From: Laedolimicola sp934402125
GTDB lineage: Bacteria; Bacillota; Clostridia; Lachnospirales; Lachnospiraceae
Assembly (NCBI RefSeq): GCF_052065835.1
Contig: NZ_JBQHTG010000003.1
Location: 310,001 to 374,000, forward strand
DNA length: 64,000 bases
Direction of reading: 5' to 3'
Position numbers and translations under genes: made by a program. The notes beneath the pieces are model-generated. The model made no database searches. It was given only the letters and a program-made list of their open reading frames with translations, and was not told the DNA's origin. How positions within the stretch are numbered: the first letter of the stretch is position 1; each line of letters opens with the position of its first letter. Positions 52,184-60,519 of this stretch are shown here, piece by piece.

Positions 52184-52225
52184 GAATGATAGTAACTGTG
52201 AAGGTAGCGAACAGTTACAGCATTC
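52184..52225 (+). repeat. Inverted repeat in the hpf leader
   Basis: GTAACTGT (52192-52199) pairs with ACAGTTAC (52211-52218), extended by GAATG (52184-52188) with CATTC (52221-52225). There is no T run after it, so it is a leader structure or a dispersed element rather than a terminator. Confidence 0.55.
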
Positions 52226-52254
52226 GTTGAAATAACCGTAAAGGAGTTGATTTT

Positions 52255-52779
52255 ATGCGTTTTGTAATCAGCGGCAAAAATATCGATGTGACAGAGGGGC
52301 TTCGTTCAGCGGTAACGGATAAGCTCGGAAAGTTAGGGCGCTATTTTACTCCGGACACGGAAGTACATGTTACTTTAAGTGTCGAAAAAGAAAGACAGAA
52401 GATTGAGGTTACCATTCCTGTAAAGGGAACCGTGATTCGTTCCGAGCAGGTAAGCAATGATATGTATGTATCCATTGATTTGGTGGAAGAGGTCATTGAG
52501 CGTCAGCTTCGTAAGTACAAGAACAAGATCGTACAGAGAGAGCAGGGAGGCGGAAGCTTCCGGCAGGAATTCATCGACAAAGAGGTGGAGGACGAGGAGG
52601 TTCGTATCATCCGTACCAAGCAGTTCGATATGAAGCCCATGTATCCGGAGGATGCCTGCGTACAGATGGAGATGCTGGGTCACAGCTTCTACGTATTTGT
52701 GAATGCGGAGACCGAACAGATCAATGTGGTTTACAAGAGAAAGGGCAATACCTACGGACTGATTGAGCCGGAACATTAA
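52255..52779 (+). CDS. hpf: Ribosome hibernation-promoting factor, long form
   Basis: 174 aa. The N-terminal domain (~1-100) is of RaiA/HPF type (MRFVISGKNIDVTEGLRSAVTDKLGKLGRYF). The C-terminal dimerisation domain (~115-174) has RTKQFDMKPMYPEDACVQMEMLGHSFYVFVNAETEQINVVYKRKGNTYGLIEP. The long form alone joins two 70S ribosomes into inactive 100S particles in stationary phase. Placement directly before secA is common in Firmicutes. Confidence 0.96.
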   Translation: MRFVISGKNIDVTEGLRSAVTDKLGKLGRYFTPDTEVHVTLSVEKERQKIEVTIPVKGTVIRSEQVSNDMYVSIDLVEEVIERQLRKYKNKIVQREQGGGSFRQEFIDKEVEDEEVRIIRTKQFDMKPMYPEDACVQMEMLGHSFYVFVNAETEQINVVYKRKGNTYGLIEPEH

Positions 52780-52794
52780 GACAGAGAATAACAG

Positions 52795-52822
52795 GGGGCT
52801 GCGCGCAGGCGCAGCCCCTTTT
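52795..52822 (+). terminator. hpf terminator
   Basis: A perfect 10-bp stem GGGGCTGCGC/GCGCAGCCCC, a four-base loop GCAG and four T. Confidence 0.95.
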
Positions 52823-52840
52823 CAGATCCGGCAAAATTGC

Positions 52841-52869
52841 TTGAATATTCCGCCGTATAGTGTTAAAAT
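52841..52869 (+). promoter_or_regulatory. secA promoter
   Basis: TTGAAT (52841-52846), 17-base spacer, TAAAAT (52864-52869), about 54 bases before the start. Confidence 0.65.
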
Positions 52870-52922
52870 GTGAAACAGAGTATGGTCTGAAATATTTGAG
52901 ACATGAAGATTGGAGTTAGCAG

Positions 52923-55496
52923 ATGAGTTTATTTACAAAAATGTTTGGTACTCACAGTGAAAGGGAACTGAAGCTGATTTACCCGCTGGTAGATCGGATC
53001 GAAGCGCTCCGCCCGGAGATGCAGAAGCTTTCTGATGAAGAGCTGAAGGGAAAGACAAAAGAATTTAAGCAGCGTCTGGCCGATGGCGAGACCCTGGATG
53101 ATTTACTGGTAGAGGCTTTCGCGACCGTCCGCGAGGCTGCGAAGCGTGTGCTGGGTATGGAGCATTACCGGGTACAGCTGATTGGTGGTATTATCCTGCA
53201 TCAGGGACGTATCGCCGAGATGAAGACAGGTGAAGGAAAGACCCTGGTGTCCACCCTTCCGGCTTACCTGAACGCATTGGAGGGTAAGGGCGTCCATATC
53301 GTTACGGTCAATGATTATCTGGCTCACCGTGACGCGTCCTGGATGGGCAAGGTACATGAGGCTCTGGGACTGACCGTCGGCGTGGTCCTGAACAGCAGCA
53401 CAGGAGATGAGCGGCGCGCCGCTTATAACTGTGATATTACTTATGTAACCAACAATGAGCTGGGCTTTGATTATCTGCGTGATAACATGGTTATCTACAA
53501 GGAGCAGCTGGTACAGAGAGAGCTGCATTACGCGATCATCGACGAGATTGACTCCATTCTGATCGACGAGGCCCGTACCCCGCTGATTATCTCCGGACAG
53601 AGCGGCAAGTCCACCAAGCTTTACGAGATCTGCGACGCGCTGGCGAAGACCATGAAGCGCGGTGAGGCCAGTGGTGAGTTCAGCAAGATGAACGCCATCA
53701 TGGGCGAAGAGATCGAGGAGACCGGCGAGTTTATCGTCAATGAGAAGGATAAGATCGTCAACCTGACGGCAGACGGCGTGAAGCGGGTGGAGGATTATTT
53801 CCACATCGAGAACCTGGCAGATCCGGAGAACCTGGAGATCCAGCACAATATGATTCTGGCCCTGCGCGCCAACTATCTGATGTTCCGGGATCAGGATTAC
53901 GTGGTAAAGGATGATCAGGTTCTGATCGTCGATGAGTTTACCGGACGTATTATGCCGGGACGCCGTTACTCCGACGGACTTCATCAGGCTATCGAGGCGA
54001 AGGAGCATGTAAAGGTGAAGCGCGAGAGCAAGACGCTGGCGAATATTACCTTCCAGAACTTCTTCAATAAATACGCAAAGAAGGCCGGTATGACCGGTAC
54101 CGCTCTGACAGAGGAGAAGGAGTTCCGCGAGATCTACGGTATGGACGTTATCGAGATTCCGACTAACCGTCCGGTTATCCGAAAGGATCTGGACGACGCG
54201 GTATACAAGACCAAGAAAGAGAAATTCCATGCAGTTGTGGAGGAGATCGAGCGTGCTCACGCCAAGGGTCAGCCGGTTCTGGTAGGTACCATTACCATTG
54301 AGACCTCTGAGTACTTAAGCGGACTGCTTCGCAAGAAGGGCATTCCGCATGAGGTATTGAACGCGAAGTTCCATGAGCGTGAGGCAGAGATCGTAGCCCT
54401 TGCCGGACAGCATGGAGCAGTTACCATCGCTACCAACATGGCGGGCCGTGGTACGGATATTAAGCTGGACGAGGATGCGAAGGAAGCAGGCGGACTGAAG
54501 ATTATCGGTACCGAGCGCCATGAGTCCCGTCGTATTGACAATCAGCTGCGAGGACGTTCCGGACGTCAGGGAGATCCGGGAGAATCCCGTTTCTATATTT
54601 CTCTGGAGGACGATCTGATGCGTCTCTTCGGATCCGAGCGTCTGATGAGCGTGTTCAACGCCCTGGGTGTGCCGGAAAATGAGCAGATTGAGCATAAGAT
54701 GCTTTCCGACGCTATCGAGAAGGCCCAGAAGAAGATCGAGAGCAACAACTTCGGTATTCGTAAGAACCTGCTGGAGTATGACCAGGTTATGAATGAGCAG
54801 CGTGAGATCATCTATGCGGAGCGTCGCCGGGTACTGAACGGCGAGAGCATGCGCGACGCCATCTATAAGATGCTCACCGATACCGTTGAGAATGTGGTAG
54901 ACAGCCTGATTGGCGACGATCAGGATAAGGACGACTGGGATCTCATCGGCCTGAATGAGTCCCTGCTCCGCACGATTCCGCTGAAGACCATTACACCGGA
55001 GCGGATCGCCGACAAGAAGAACAAGGCAGAACTGAAGCATATGCTGAAGGAAGAGGCTGTGAAGCTCTATGAGCTGAAGGAGTCTGAGTTCCCGAATCCG
55101 GAGATGCTTCGTGAGCTGGAGCGCGTGTTCCTGCTGAAGGTGATTGACCGGAAGTGGATGGATCACATCGACGATATGGAGCAGCTGCGTCAGGGTATCG
55201 GCCTGCAGGCATTCGCCCAGCGTGATCCGCTGGTAGAGTATAAGCTCAGCGGTTATGAGATGTTCTCTGCCATGACAGCCAGCATTCAGGAGGAAACCGT
55301 CCGGATTTTGCTTCATGTCCGCGTGGAGGAGAAAGCAGAGCGTGAACAGGTAGCCAAGGTAACGGGAACGAACAAGGATACCTCTCTGGCAGCAGCGCCT
55401 AAGAAGCGCGAGGCCGCCAAAGTATATCCCAACGATCCATGTCCCTGCGGAAGCGGCAAGAAGTATAAGCAGTGCTGCGGAAGAAAGGGCCTGTAG
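52923..55496 (+). CDS. secA: Preprotein translocase ATPase SecA
   Basis: 857 aa. Walker A is in EMKTGEGKTLV (~100-110) and the DEAD-like line is IIDEIDSILIDEARTPLIISG. MTGTALTEEKEF, NMAGRGTDIKLD and the helical wing/scaffold DRKWMDHIDDMEQLRQGIGL are present. The C-terminus carries the zinc-binding CPCGSGKKYKQCC that contacts SecB and ribosomes. It drives export of signal-peptide proteins through SecYEG, which would include the surface and lipoproteins of this window. Its start has AGTTAGCAG rather than a strong ribosome binding site. Confidence 0.99.
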   Translation: MSLFTKMFGTHSERELKLIYPLVDRIEALRPEMQKLSDEELKGKTKEFKQRLADGETLDDLLVEAFATVREAAKRVLGMEHYRVQLIGGIILHQGRIAEMKTGEGKTLVSTLPAYLNALEGKGVHIVTVNDYLAHRDASWMGKVHEALGLTVGVVLNSSTGDERRAAYNCDITYVTNNELGFDYLRDNMVIYKEQLVQRELHYAIIDEIDSILIDEARTPLIISGQSGKSTKLYEICDALAKTMKRGEASGEFSKMNAIMGEEIEETGEFIVNEKDKIVNLTADGVKRVEDYFHIENLADPENLEIQHNMILALRANYLMFRDQDYVVKDDQVLIVDEFTGRIMPGRRYSDGLHQAIEAKEHVKVKRESKTLANITFQNFFNKYAKKAGMTGTALTEEKEFREIYGMDVIEIPTNRPVIRKDLDDAVYKTKKEKFHAVVEEIERAHAKGQPVLVGTITIETSEYLSGLLRKKGIPHEVLNAKFHEREAEIVALAGQHGAVTIATNMAGRGTDIKLDEDAKEAGGLKIIGTERHESRRIDNQLRGRSGRQGDPGESRFYISLEDDLMRLFGSERLMSVFNALGVPENEQIEHKMLSDAIEKAQKKIESNNFGIRKNLLEYDQVMNEQREIIYAERRRVLNGESMRDAIYKMLTDTVENVVDSLIGDDQDKDDWDLIGLNESLLRTIPLKTITPERIADKKNKAELKHMLKEEAVKLYELKESEFPNPEMLRELERVFLLKVIDRKWMDHIDDMEQLRQGIGLQAFAQRDPLVEYKLSGYEMFSAMTASIQEETVRILLHVRVEEKAEREQVAKVTGTNKDTSLAAAPKKREAAKVYPNDPCPCGSGKKYKQCCGRKGL

Positions 55497-55520
55497 GGCG
55501 AATAAGGATTGAGAAAATGG

Positions 55521-55561
55521 CCATACTTCTTTTAGAAAACAGAAAGGGGTATGGTCTTTTT
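55521..55561 (+). terminator. secA terminator hairpin
   Basis: CCATACTTCTTT (55521-55532) pairs with AGAAAGGGGTATGG (two G-U pairs) around a ~10-base loop and is followed by TCTTTTT. The spore protein start codon follows immediately. A weak sigma-G-like pair (GAATA at 55500, CATACTT at 55522) overlaps it. Confidence 0.75.
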
Positions 55562-55759
55562 ATGGGAAAAACAAAAAAGCCGGATTTGCGGAAGCTGGAG
55601 CCGGAGGAGCAACTGAAATATGAGATTGCCGAGGAACTGGGACTTCTGGATCAGGTACTGGAAAAGGGCTGGAAATCACTTTCCGCCAAGGAAACCGGAA
55701 GAATCGGCGGGCTGATGACCCGGCGGAAAAAAGCGATGAAGGAGCAGCTGCGAAAGTAA
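55562..55759 (+). CDS. Divergent alpha/beta-type small acid-soluble spore protein
   Basis: 65 aa from ATG 55562; an ATG at 55517 would add 15 residues that run through the terminator hairpin. LKYEIAEELGL contains the E-I-A site that the germination protease cuts in these proteins. LSAKETGRIGGLMTRR corresponds to the DNA-binding block LTARENGSVGGEMVRR. The family coats and protects spore DNA in the A form. A member this divergent may be a minor one. It implies a spore-former, with expression expected from a forespore promoter rather than secA read-through. Confidence 0.72.
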   Translation: MGKTKKPDLRKLEPEEQLKYEIAEELGLLDQVLEKGWKSLSAKETGRIGGLMTRRKKAMKEQLRK

Positions 55760-55800
55760 AGCTAGAGAAACAGACACCAGAGAAAAGGAGTGTATAAGAT

Positions 55801-57066
55801 ATGAGAATGATGCTGACAGGCGCAGGCGCCGTAGGAGAATGTATTTTAAAAATGCTGGAAAAGCGGGATCCCAAGGGAGAGTGGCTTTCTTATGTGCTGC
55901 TGGCGGATTTTGATTTAAAGCGGGCAGACGAGGTAAAGAGCCATCTGGAGCAGGAGCGGAAATACCGGGAAGGAACGCAGTATGAGACGGCGCAGGTGGA
56001 CGCCAGAGACCGGGAAGCGCTGACGGCGCTTATGCGGGAGTACCGGATTGATTTTGTGATGGACGCGGCCTCTCCCTTTGTGAGCAATTTTATATTTGAC
56101 GCGGCCTTTGAGGCGGGAGCTGATTATGCCAGCATGGGCACCTGGTCGGTGCCGAAGGATCATCCGGAATTCGGAAAGGGCTTTGAGGGGGCTTACCTGG
56201 AGCCCATGACCAAATACAATTTTGACCGGCACGAGGCCTGGAAGGAAAAGGGTCAGATGGCCTGTATCTGTCTGGGCATCGATCCGGGCGTGGTAAATGT
56301 ATTTGCCAAATACGCGGCAGAATACCTGTTTGATGAGCTGCTGGAGGTGCATGTGAAGGACGGCGGCAATCTGACGCCGCCGGAGAGTGAGAAGGACGAG
56401 ATTATCTTTGGTTTCAATGTATGGACGGTGTTGGACGAAGTAATGAATCCCAACGCGGAATGGAGCCGGGAGGGCGGCTTCCTCATCGAGGATGCCTTTG
56501 CGGGAGAGGAGGACTTCCGGATGCCGGAGCCCTTCGGTGTCAATCATCTGGTAAAGGTGGAGCACGAGGAGGTAGTCACCATGCCGCGGTACCTGGAAAA
56601 ATATGGATTACAGAAGGCCAGCTTCAAGATTGCCCTGGACGATAACCTGCTGAACGCTCTGAAGGTTCTGGATAAGCTGGGACTCCGGAATATCCATCCG
56701 GTTCAGGTGGGAGATGTGAAGGTGGTGCCCCGGGATGTGGTAGCGGCCTGCGCGCCCCAGCCCAAGGATATCGGAGAGGACATGACAGGCGGTATGTGCG
56801 TGGGCGTGGACTGTATCGGTATCAAGGACGGAGAGAAGAAGGAATATTTTATCTATCAGCCCTTTGACAATCAGGAGGCGCTGCGGGATTTCGGACTGCA
56901 GGCAGTGGTAGCCCAGACCGGCTTTGGAGCGGCTCTGGCCATCGAGCTTATAGGCCGGGGAATCTGGAAGGAGGCCGGCGTATTCTCGCCGGAGTACTTC
57001 CCCTCCCGTCCCTACATGGATCTGATGGAGGAGGCAGGACTGGCCTATCAGATCCAGGAACGCTAA
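55801..57066 (+). CDS. Saccharopine dehydrogenase-family protein
   Basis: 421 aa. The N-terminal Rossmann fold is MMLTGAGAVGECILKML, with an acidic residue after strand 2 (LLADFD). Then come VMDAASPFVSNFIFDAAFEAGADYASMGTW and the conserved CLGIDPGVVNVFAKYAAEYLF. The C-terminal half matches the saccharopine dehydrogenase C-domain, including AQTGFGAALAIELI. In bacteria this family includes saccharopine, carboxynorspermidine and lysine-related dehydrogenases. No partner gene is nearby, so the substrate is left open. AAAAGGAG supports the start. Confidence 0.85.
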   Translation: MRMMLTGAGAVGECILKMLEKRDPKGEWLSYVLLADFDLKRADEVKSHLEQERKYREGTQYETAQVDARDREALTALMREYRIDFVMDAASPFVSNFIFDAAFEAGADYASMGTWSVPKDHPEFGKGFEGAYLEPMTKYNFDRHEAWKEKGQMACICLGIDPGVVNVFAKYAAEYLFDELLEVHVKDGGNLTPPESEKDEIIFGFNVWTVLDEVMNPNAEWSREGGFLIEDAFAGEEDFRMPEPFGVNHLVKVEHEEVVTMPRYLEKYGLQKASFKIALDDNLLNALKVLDKLGLRNIHPVQVGDVKVVPRDVVAACAPQPKDIGEDMTGGMCVGVDCIGIKDGEKKEYFIYQPFDNQEALRDFGLQAVVAQTGFGAALAIELIGRGIWKEAGVFSPEYFPSRPYMDLMEEAGLAYQIQER

Positions 57067-57085
57067 GGCGTCCGGGCAAGCATGG

Positions 57086-57114
57086 TTGACGGAAAGCCGG
57101 ATTCAAGGTACACT
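57086..57114 (+). promoter_or_regulatory. Promoter of the GNAT-membrane protein pair
   Basis: TTGACG (57086-57091), 17-base spacer, TACACT (57109-57114), 35 bases before the GNAT start. Confidence 0.65.
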
Positions 57115-57149
57115 GTAAATACCAATGCGTAATAAGGAGAAAAGTTACC

Positions 57150-57593
57150 ATGTTTGCACTGAAAAAAATGACAAAAGAGATGCACGATGAAGTACTGGCG
57201 ATGGTGGAGGAGTTTTATCACAGCGACGCCGTCTGCCACCCGGTACCCCATGAGAAGCTGGAACAGACCTTTGCGGACGCTGTCAGCGACGATCCGATTC
57301 TGGAAGGAATTGTACTGACGGAGGACGACCGTATCCTGGGCTTCGGCTATATTACAGAATACTACGCCTGTGAGGTGGGCGGACGCTGCCTGATGTTTGA
57401 GGAGCTTTACCTGAAGGAGGAGACCCGGGGAAAGGGCTACGGAACCCGCTTTTTTGAGGAAGTTATGAAATCAAAGCCCCAGGTACGCCGGTTCCGTCTG
57501 GAGGTTACCCGCAGCAATGAGAAGGCGGTGCGCCTGTACGAGCGTCTGGGCTTTGAGTTCCTGACATACGATCAGATGATACTGGATCGATAA
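57150..57593 (+). CDS. GNAT family N-acetyltransferase
   Basis: 147 aa. The acetyl-CoA motif is LYLKEETRGKGYGTRFFEEVM (motif A, R-G-K-G-Y-G). The beta bulge before it is GRCLMFEE, and LEVTRSNEKAVRLYERLGFEFL forms the typical C-terminal part. The full domain is present. The acceptor cannot be told. The next gene starts 12 bases later, so the two are probably co-transcribed. Confidence 0.93.
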   Translation: MFALKKMTKEMHDEVLAMVEEFYHSDAVCHPVPHEKLEQTFADAVSDDPILEGIVLTEDDRILGFGYITEYYACEVGGRCLMFEELYLKEETRGKGYGTRFFEEVMKSKPQVRRFRLEVTRSNEKAVRLYERLGFEFLTYDQMILDR

Positions 57594-57605
57594 GGAGAGA
57601 CTTTC

Positions 57606-59651
57606 ATGAATTTCCGGAAAAATCTATCAACTGGAAAAAAGGAGCTGTGCTTCTTTCTGATCCTGGTGCTTCTGGGAGCAGGAAAGCAGTTTCTGGTTTA
57701 TAACCTGCCGATTATGGCGGTGCCCAGAGGCATCCATGACGACTGGATTATGGTACATATGGCAGACGCCCTGCGAAACGGACAGTGGCTGGGAGAATAC
57801 AACGACCTGACCCTGACCAAGGGTATGTTTTTCCCGCTGTATCTGGCGGTTATTAACTTTTTACATCTGTCCTATCTGAATGTGACGGCGCTTCTGTATA
57901 CCGTCAGCTGCATGCTTTTTGTGTATGCCCTGCGGCCGCTTTTGAAGAAAGACTGGGCGTGCCTTGTGCTGTATCTGGTGCTTCTGTGGAATCCGGTATC
58001 CTATTCGGTACAGGCCTTTCAGAGAGTGTACCGCAACAGCATTTCCTATATCCAGGTGCTGTTGATTTTCGGAGGACTGCTGGCTCTGTGGCTGCGCCGG
58101 AGAGAACCGGTGCGAAAGCAGCTTCTGTGGCTTCTGACTGCAGCGGCAGGCATGGTGTCATTTTTTTATACCAGAGAGGACGCCATCTGGGTGGAGCCCT
58201 TCCTCATTGTATTTGTACTGGTTTATCTGGGAACTATGTTCTTCCTCTGGCGTAAGGAACACGCCAAAGCATACGCGGTGAAGGCCGTGCTGGTGCTTCT
58301 GCCCTTCCTCTGCGTCTGGGGCGCGGGACAGCTGATTGCCCAGGAAAATTATAATCATTATAACATTCGCCTGACCAACGAATTGCAAAAGGGCGGCTTT
58401 GCGGAAATGTATAAAAGCATGATGGCGGTGAAGCCGGAGGAGGATATTCCGGGTGTTACCATGACCCGGGAAAAGGTGGCGCGTATGTGCGACGAGTGTC
58501 CTACTTTAAAGGAACTGGAGCCTTATATCCACAGCAGCCGTCTCTACTGGGCCGGCTCTGAGGAAAATGAAAAGGACTGGGAGGTACGGGACGGCTGGGT
58601 ATTCTGGATCTTCCGTACGGCGCTTATGCAGGCCGGATATTATACAGACGGGGAAACGGTGAACCGGGTCTGTCTGCAGATCCGCGACGAGCTGGAAACG
58701 GCCATGGACGAGGGACGCCTCACACGGCAGGCGACCATGCCATCCACCTATATGTCCCCCTGGCGGGAAGGGTATCTCGGAGATCTGTTCGGCGCGTTAG
58801 GCAAGGCTATTGCTTATACCACCACCTATGATGAGATGGAGACGCTGGTGTATCTTTACAGTGAGCCCGACGATAACGGCGGAATTCCACTGTTTGAGCG
58901 TATTACCGGAGACAAGGCTGTCTGGTATGAGTCCGATCTGGTGGAAATGGCAGGTTGGTACGCTTCCTATGAAGGCATGGACGGCGTGACCCTGCAGGCG
59001 GAGACGGCGGACGGGGCTGTGCTCGGCACGGCAGAGTTTACGGAAAGCGCTGATATCGCGGCCTATCTGGCGGGACAGGGGATCGAAGCGCCCGGCAGTG
59101 AAAAATGCCGGTTCTCCCTGAAGCTGTCGGTGGAGGACAAGCCTCAGACCCTTTATCTGAAGGCCTACCGGAATGGAACGCTTCTGGATTCCTACGAGCT
59201 TTCGGAGGATCTGACCCGTGTGGAGAGCGGGACTTCCTGCCTGAATCTGGACTGGTACTGGGATGTGCCGGAGCAGCATGGTTTCCTGGCAAAAATCAAC
59301 TATAAAGGCGTCCTTTTAAATGGCATCCGTCAGGTGTACCATGTTACCGGAGCCGTGGCGGCAGCGGCAGGAGTTCTAGCTTATCTGGCGCTTTGCGTGC
59401 GGATGCTGAAGCGCCGCCTGCAGAAGGTGAAAGATGAAGATGGACGGGATCTGTCCGTATGGCTGACCCTTTCCGCCCTGCTGGCCAGCTATTTTGTACT
59501 GCTGGGTGGAATCTCTTACTCGGAGATCTCCGGCTGGAACGCGATTCTGTACTGGTATCTGTCAGGAGCCTATCCGGTGATGATTGCCTTTGAGGGAATG
59601 GCGGTACTGTTCCTGGTGCAGGATTATCGGGAGAGTAAACAAGATCACTGA
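57606..59651 (+). CDS. Large polytopic membrane protein, GT-C glycosyltransferase-like
   Basis: 681 aa. About eight N-terminal helices (~15-240) include an early outer-loop acidic/basic phrase PRGIHDDWIMVHMADALRNGQWLGEYNDLTLTKGMFFP that recalls the Asp-containing first loop of GT-C enzymes. A soluble extracellular domain follows (~245-570) with a beta-rich end, then about three helices (~585-675). Proteins of this shape are often annotated as hypothetical membrane proteins of surface polysaccharide metabolism. Glycosyltransfer is an inference from topology and the DD pair. Confidence 0.7.
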   Translation: MNFRKNLSTGKKELCFFLILVLLGAGKQFLVYNLPIMAVPRGIHDDWIMVHMADALRNGQWLGEYNDLTLTKGMFFPLYLAVINFLHLSYLNVTALLYTVSCMLFVYALRPLLKKDWACLVLYLVLLWNPVSYSVQAFQRVYRNSISYIQVLLIFGGLLALWLRRREPVRKQLLWLLTAAAGMVSFFYTREDAIWVEPFLIVFVLVYLGTMFFLWRKEHAKAYAVKAVLVLLPFLCVWGAGQLIAQENYNHYNIRLTNELQKGGFAEMYKSMMAVKPEEDIPGVTMTREKVARMCDECPTLKELEPYIHSSRLYWAGSEENEKDWEVRDGWVFWIFRTALMQAGYYTDGETVNRVCLQIRDELETAMDEGRLTRQATMPSTYMSPWREGYLGDLFGALGKAIAYTTTYDEMETLVYLYSEPDDNGGIPLFERITGDKAVWYESDLVEMAGWYASYEGMDGVTLQAETADGAVLGTAEFTESADIAAYLAGQGIEAPGSEKCRFSLKLSVEDKPQTLYLKAYRNGTLLDSYELSEDLTRVESGTSCLNLDWYWDVPEQHGFLAKINYKGVLLNGIRQVYHVTGAVAAAAGVLAYLALCVRMLKRRLQKVKDEDGRDLSVWLTLSALLASYFVLLGGISYSEISGWNAILYWYLSGAYPVMIAFEGMAVLFLVQDYRESKQDH

Positions 59652-59659
59652 ATTACGGA

Positions 59660-59678
59660 AAAATTCCAACGGAATTTT
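59660..59678 (+). terminator. Weak hairpin after the polytopic membrane protein gene
   Basis: AAAATTCC/GGAATTTT with loop AAC and a T-rich tail. It is short and A/T-rich. Confidence 0.5.
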
Positions 59679-59692
59679 ATATATCTTATGCA

Positions 59693-59720
59693 TTGCATTC
59701 TTTCCCCGTTGTATTATAAT
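59693..59720 (+). promoter_or_regulatory. Promoter of the aldolase gene
   Basis: TTGCAT (59693-59698), 16-base spacer, TATAAT (59715-59720), followed by an unusual ~55-base leader made almost only of A, C and T with repeated ACAAAATA and ACAACATATC. Confidence 0.7.
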
Positions 59721-59827
59721 AAAGATATAACAAAATAAAACAAAATATAACATTATAGCACAACATATCACAACATATCCCGAAAACCCCAGAAGGGGAA
59801 GAGGTATGGAAAAGGAGACGATGTAGT

Positions 59828-60502
59828 ATGAAGCTGATTATCGACAATGCCAACATTGATGACATTCGTTCCATGTATGAGTATTTTCCCATGGACGGCG
59901 TAACCTGTAACCCCACAATTCTGGCGAAGGAGAAGCGCCCACCCTATGAGGTGCTGAAGGAGATCCGGGATTTTATTGAGGAAGGCGAGCTTCATGTACA
60001 GGTTCTGAGCGATCATGCCGACGGCATGGTGGAGGAAGCCTACAAGATCCGCAAGGAGCTGGGAGACGATACCTATATTAAGATTCCGACCACCAAGGAG
60101 GGATTGAAGGCTATCCGGATTCTGGCAGCGGCAGGCATCCATGTGACGGCCACAGCGATTTATACCCAGATGCAGGCGTTCCTGGCGGCCAAATCCGGCG
60201 CGCTCTATGTGGCGCCCTATATCAACCGTATTGATAACCTGGGATCCGACGGCGTGCGTACCGCCAAGGAGATTCACGATATGTTCCGCAACTACGGCTT
60301 TAAGACCGAGGTGCTGGCAGCCAGCTTTAAAAATTCCCGCCAGGTTATTACACTGTGCGAGTATGGAATCGGCGCGACTACCATTTCCCCGGACGTACTG
60401 GATCTGCTGATTAAAAATGATTCCGTAACAGCGGCCCTGAACGTATTCCGCAGTGACTTTGAGCGTGTCTGCGGCAAGGGCAAAACCATGCTGGATTGTT
60501 AA
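59828..60502 (+). CDS. Fructose-6-phosphate aldolase/transaldolase, small type
   Basis: 224 aa TIM barrel of the FSA/TalC class. It starts MKLIIDNANIDDIRSMYEYFPMDGVTCNPTILAKE. The Schiff-base lysine is Lys85 in YIKIPTT, the same number as in E. coli FsaA. AGIHVTATAIYTQMQAFLAA and APYINRIDNLG are family-typical. Members either split fructose 6-phosphate or act as transaldolase; sequence alone does not decide which. The adenosine deaminase gene follows 17 bases later. Confidence 0.92.
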   Translation: MKLIIDNANIDDIRSMYEYFPMDGVTCNPTILAKEKRPPYEVLKEIRDFIEEGELHVQVLSDHADGMVEEAYKIRKELGDDTYIKIPTTKEGLKAIRILAAAGIHVTATAIYTQMQAFLAAKSGALYVAPYINRIDNLGSDGVRTAKEIHDMFRNYGFKTEVLAASFKNSRQVITLCEYGIGATTISPDVLDLLIKNDSVTAALNVFRSDFERVCGKGKTMLDC

Positions 60503-60519
60503 AAATAAGAGGATTTCCT

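Noticed and set aside
53103..54260. 385-aa minus-strand open frame
   Set aside because: Shadow of secA; no promoter or family motif.
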